Source: Meghimatium bilineatum (taxonomy: Eukaryota; Mollusca; Gastropoda; Stylommatophora; Philomycidae). Taken from it: 64,000 nucleotides of DNA. Shown here one piece after another: positions 33,201 to 39,200 of the stretch (position 1 is its first letter; the number at the start of each line of letters is the position of its first letter). Under the pieces are notes generated by a model. The model worked only from the letters and a program-made list of their open reading frames with translations. It searched no databases and was not told the DNA's origin. The stretch lies in the NCBI GenBank assembly GCA_034231615.1, contig CM067306.1, positions 48,763,281 through 48,827,280 of the forward strand, given 5' to 3'. Made by a program: the position numbers and the translations under genes.

Positions 33201-36200
33201 ATGCTCAATGGTACTGTTTCTTTGTATGACTCCTTGATTAACGTTAGCGCATTCTAACCAAAATGTTTTTTTTCCATGTGGCATTCTTTCTAGAACCTAG
33301 TCTTCTTCATAGATGTTGTGATCTTCAAACATATCTAGAACATAGTCTTCTTTAGATCTGACCCTTTAGAATCTAGTCTTCCTTTTGAATGTACTGATAT
33401 TCTAGAACCTAGTCTTCTGTATGTATGCTCTGAACTTCTAGAACCTAGTCTTCTGTATGTATGCTCTGAACGTCTAGAACCTAGTCTTCTGTATGTATGC
33501 TCTGAACTTCTAGAACCTAGTCTTCTGTATGTATGCTCTGAACTTCTAGAACCTAGTCTTCTGTATGTATGCTCTGAACTTCTAGAACCTAGTCTTCTGT
33601 ATGTATGCTCTGAACTTCTAGAACCTAGTCTTCTGTATGTATGCTCTGAACTTCTAGAACCTAGTCTTCTGTATGTATGCTCTGATATTCTAGAACCTAG
33701 TCTTCTGTATGTATGCTCTGAACTTCTAGAACCTAGTCTTCTGTATGTATGCTCTGAACTTCTAGAACCTTGTCTTCTGTATGTATGCTCTGAACTTCTA
33801 GAACCTAGTCTTCTGTATGTATGTTCTGATATTCTAGAACCTAGTCTTCTGTATGTATGCTCTGAACTTCTAGAACCTAGTCTTCTGTATGTATGCTCTG
33901 AACTTCTAGAACCTAGTCTTCTGTATGTATGCTCTGATATTCTAGAACCTAGTCTTCTGTATGTATGCTCTGATATTCTAGAACCTAGTCTTCTGTATGT
34001 ATGCTCTGATATTCTAGAACCTAGTCTTCTGTATGTATGCTCTGAACTTCTAGAACCTAGTCTTCTGTATGTATGCTCTGAACTTCTAGAACCTTGTCTT
34101 CTGTATGTATGCTCTGATATTCTAGAACCTTGTCTTCTGTATGTATGCTCTGAACTTCTAGAACCTTGTCTTCTGTATGTATGCTCTGAACTTCTAGAAC
34201 CTTGTCTTCTGTATGTATGCTCTGAACTTCTAGAACCTAGTCTTCTGTATGTATGCTCTGAACTTCTAGAACCTAGTCTTCTGTATGTATGCTCTGAACT
34301 TCTAGAACCTAGTCTTCTGTATGTATGCTCTGAACTTCTAGAACCTAGTCTTCTGTATGTATGCTCTGAACTTCTAGAACCTAGTCTTCTGTATGTATGC
34401 TCTGAACTTCTAGAACCTAGTCTTCTGTATGTATGCTCTGATATTCTAGAACCTAGTCTTCTGTATGTATGCTCTGAACTTCTAGAACCTAGTCTTCTGT
34501 ATGTATGCTCTGAACTTCTAGAACCTTGTCTTCTGTATGTATGCTCTGAACTTCTAGAACCTAGTCTTCTGTATGTATGTTCTGATATTCTAGAACCTAG
34601 TCTTCTGTATGTATGCTCTGAACTTCTAGAACCTAGTCTTCTGTATGTATGCTCTGAACTTCTAGAACCTAGTCTTCTGTATGTATGCTCTGATATTCTA
34701 GAACCTAGTCTTCTGTATGTATGCTCTGATATTCTAGAACCTAGTCTTCTGTATGTATGCTCTGATATTCTAGAACCTAGTCTTCTGTATGTATGCTCTG
34801 AACTTCTAGAACCTAGTCTTCTGTATGTATGCTCTGAACTTCTAGAACCTTGTCTTCTGTATGTATGCTCTGATATTCTAGAACCTTGTCTTCTGTATGT
34901 ATGCTCTGAACTTCTAGAACCTTGTCTTCTGTATGTATGCTCTGAACTTCTAGAACCTTGTCTTCTGTATGTATGCTCTGAACTTCTAGAACCTTGTCTT
35001 CTGTATGTATGCTCTGAACTTCTAGAACTTTGTCTTCTGTATGTATGCTTTGAACTTCTAGAACCTTGTCTTCTGTATGTATGCTCTGAACTTCTAGAAC
35101 CTTGTCTTCTGTATGTATGCTCTGAACTTCTAGAACTTTGTCTTCTGTATGTATGCTCTGAACTTCTAGAACCTAGTCTTCTGTATGTATGCTCTGAACT
35201 TCTAGAACCTAGTCTTCTGTATGTATGTTCTGATATTCTAGAACCTAGTCTTCTGTATGTATGCTCTGAACTTCTAGAACCTAGTCTTCTGTATGTATGC
35301 TCTGAACTTCTAGAACTTTGTCTTCTGTATGTATGCTCTGAACTTCTAGAACCTTGTCTTCTGTATGGATTCTCCGATCTTCTAAAATTTCCGAATCAGA
35401 TTAACTTGCTTCAACCAAGAACATGTTTACACAATCTGAAATATATACTGTCCATTTTCGATTGGTTGGTCTTTTCACAGTATCAACAATCATGCATTTG
35501 CGTGATTAAGAGGTCGCTCTTTTCAATCTCGCTCACGAGGTTATGTTTACAAAGTAGATTTCTTCGGAGAACCCTGGGGATTATCGCTTAAAGTTAAGGA
35601 GTAACTTACTTAGAAGCGACATGCGAAGTGCTGCTTTGTTGAGAGGTTCTACATATACGGTAACCTGAGTACAATGAAGTCAATCCTCAACGCCTTCTCG
35701 ACCTTTTCATGTTTTTCAAAGTTATTACGTGTCTTTATATCACAACATAACCTCTGCTCTTTAAAATTGTATATTGATGTTCAGGAGACAGCCCTTCCGC
35801 ATTAAATGCTCTCACAGAACAACTCGTAAACAGTCGTCCTCTTATGGAATTCTCGATGATTTGAAGAAATTTTATGAACCTTTACATTTTCAGTACAAAA
35901 TAAAAATGGACACATTTTTTGGGTCTCCACAGCTAAAAAAAACAACAACAACATATTTGAAGAGGATCGCAACAGTAATACGTTTCGGTATTTGAGAATC
36001 ACTAATCTAACACATACGCATTTTTTGTTGTTGTTTTGTGTGTGTTTTTTTGTTTTATTTACTTCTGTTACATCTCATTTAGTCAGAAGAAATTCTGCTA
36101 GGGGTGTCCCTATATTACTGAACCAAATTTTTTCAATGTTTTAACCCTATCCAACCCCCCCCCCCAACCACCACTACAAATCTTCTCAACAAACTGTCAA

Positions 36201-39200
36201 GAATGCAAGAAATCTCATTGTTTAACGGAAATTGTTTGTTCTGAGCCACTCCTTTTAAAAAACAAACACAGAAAAAGTACGAAAATATATGGGTTTAAAA
36301 AAAAAATACCTCTCGACAAATGTTTAAATTTCAGTTTTACTTGGTGTATAAACTGTTTTATAACAGTTTTATTGACGTCAACTTTTGTCAAAACCGCCTC
36401 TTCTCCTTCTCAACAACTGTCCAACTTTCTCAGACCTCTCTTCACCCCTCCCCCAATCATTAACGTAATGTATGGACAGTCCCTTAGTGAAATTAACTGG
36501 TTTTATGAACTGTATATTTCTTCACCAGGCGGTTATCCGTAACGTTCGAGAGCAGTGTAAATGTCATGGAATGTCCGGATCATGTGAACTGGAGACGTGT
36601 TGGAAAGCAACTCCTGATTTCAGAAAGGTTGGAGATGTCCTCAGGAGGAAATTTGAGGACGCTTCTAAGGTACAGGTAAACCACACGTTTTTCCCTCACC
36701 TGTCCTTGTCATGTTATATGACTAACTCGTGAAGTTATTTTATAACAGGTAATCCGTACGTTTTTTCCCTCACCCACTTGGTCATGTTATTTTACTAACT
36801 CGGGAAGTTGTTTTATAACAGGAAACCGTACATTTTCCCCTTAACTTGTGCAGGTCATGTTATATTACTAACTCGGGAAGTTGTTTTATAACAGGAAACC
36901 GTACGTTTTTTCCCTCACCCACTTGGTCATGTTATATTACTAACTCGGGAAGTTGTTTTATAACAGGAAACCGTACATTTTCCCCTTAACTTGTGCAGGT
37001 CATGTTATATTACTAACTCGGGAAGTTGTTTTATAACAGGAAACCGTACATTTTTCCCCTCACCCACTTGGTCATGTTATATTACTACCTCGGGAAGTTG
37101 TTTTATAACAGGAAACCGTACGTTTTTCCCTCACCCACTTGGTCATGTTATATTACTAACCCGGGAAGTTGTTTATAACAAGTAAACCGTACATTTTTCC
37201 CCTCATCTGACTGTTACTTAGTTAGTTAGTTAGTTAGTTATTCCTCTAGGGTCACAGACAGCACTTAGGGCGGATGTCATAGATTTCAATGTCTCTCGTT
37301 TCATTGCAATTTGCTTTAGATCTTCATTGTTTCTGATACCGATGGTAAAACGTTTCCTTGTAATAGTTCTACGTAAAGTTTCGTTTGGTCTTCCTCGTTT
37401 TCTCTTGCCTTTTGGTGACCACATCCAAGCTTGACAGGGGAGTCTTTCAGTATCCATTCGTAGTGCGAGTCCGATGTAATTCCTGACTTGGTCATGTTAT
37501 ATTACTAACTCAGGAAGTTGTTTTATAACAGGAAAACCGTACGTTTTTTCCCAAAAAAGGACTTGGTCATGTTATATTACTAACTCGGGAAGTTGTTCTA
37601 GAAAATGACAGAAAGACGTTTTCACGGAAACTATTTTTATCAAGCACATAATATATCTGTGCAGGATGCATTGTACCATGGTTGCTGATACGCTTTTGGG
37701 CCTTGTATCTCGTAAGTACGTTTGCTTGCTTGGTCAAGATTGTGGTCCTGATCGATGTAAGGGATAGACCGACTAGTTTTAGTTTCCAGCTTCTGTTGAC
37801 TGAACTAAGCCTCAGCGTGTCAAGGGGCTGGCCTTGGTGGCGTCTATTACTGATGCAATGTCCGTCCTCTAATTCCTTAACAGCAGTAAACGGACAGACT
37901 TGAAGGAAATCCAACGAGAAATGATAACATCCCACTGTGTCATTTACATAACATTAAACCCACAAACTCTCACTATGGAATAATTCCTCATCACATAACC
38001 GAACTAAGTTTTATCACGTCAAGTGATGGTTTTATTTTGTTTCTTACGTGTATATTGGTTTTATGTTCTGTATAATGAAGTCACACAACAGTTCTGTATA
38101 ATTTTTTTTCCTTCAAAAATGTGTATTCTCCTCTCCATTACCTATATAATTGTCCAACTCTCACATCCGTATAAAATAATAGGCATCATTCGAGATTTAT
38201 ATTGGTTGAAGAAATACAACGTAACAAAACAGATCACCAACAGGGACATTATGAGAGAACTTACAGTAGAAAAAATTGACCAAACAACAAGGTTCTCTTT
38301 AGAAAATAACAATATATTGACCATATCAAGCGACACGACAGATTAGAAAAAAACACTGTAATGGAGGGGATGATACCAGGGAAATGAAAACGACAGGCCA
38401 CGAAGAAGATGGGCGCTAGATATCAAAGACCACCTACAAATATGACACAAAAACAGCAAGATTGTCTCAATCAAGAGTATTGAAAGGATATAATGAAAGC
38501 TACACCATGTCCATGATATACTACATGATGATACTGATGATATAACTTGATCCTCACTACGTGACCATCACTTGACCCTCACTTGATCCTCACTACGTGA
38601 CCATCACTTGACCCTCACTTGATCCTCACTACGTGACCATCACTTGACCCTCACTTGATCCTCACTACGTGACCATCACTTCATGATTATTTGATCCTCA
38701 CTAGACGCGCACTTCATCCTCACTTGACCCTCACTTGATCCTCACGTGATCTTCGCTTAACCCTCTCTTGATCCTCACTGTACATATTCTGCTCTTCTAC
38801 ATATTATTATTCTTTTTCAGAGTTCATTCTCAAACTCCCATAGGATCTCTTTTAGCAGAACAATGTTCATACTATAATTAAAATGTGTTGTGTCGCTGTT
38901 TAATCTGTGCGAGCGGCCGAACAGTATTCAAACTGCAGAGTACATTTTGCACAGTTTCATAAAAGTAAATGAAAAGGTAGATACGTTAGTGAAAGAGGAG
39001 CAACACAGGAACAAAAAGACTACGAAATGCGCTACCAGGAAAAGAGGACCATCTTCAGAACTCTTAAAAACGTTGACCACACGAAGTGTAGTGAAAAGTA
39101 GCTTTGTGAAGGACTTTACAATTTTCTGGGGAGCAAAATGTTCATGCAAACAAATTCGCCCTGCATAATTTGAGAGTCATCCTTAGATGGCAGAGAATGC

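Noticed and set aside
33330-35385. CRISPR-like array
   Set aside because: Units are directly adjacent without unique spacers, and the context is an animal intron. It is a minisatellite.
36121-36180. Triplex or G-quadruplex element at the C run
   Set aside because: A single C run without four G/C tracts of regular spacing. Nothing ties it to a function.
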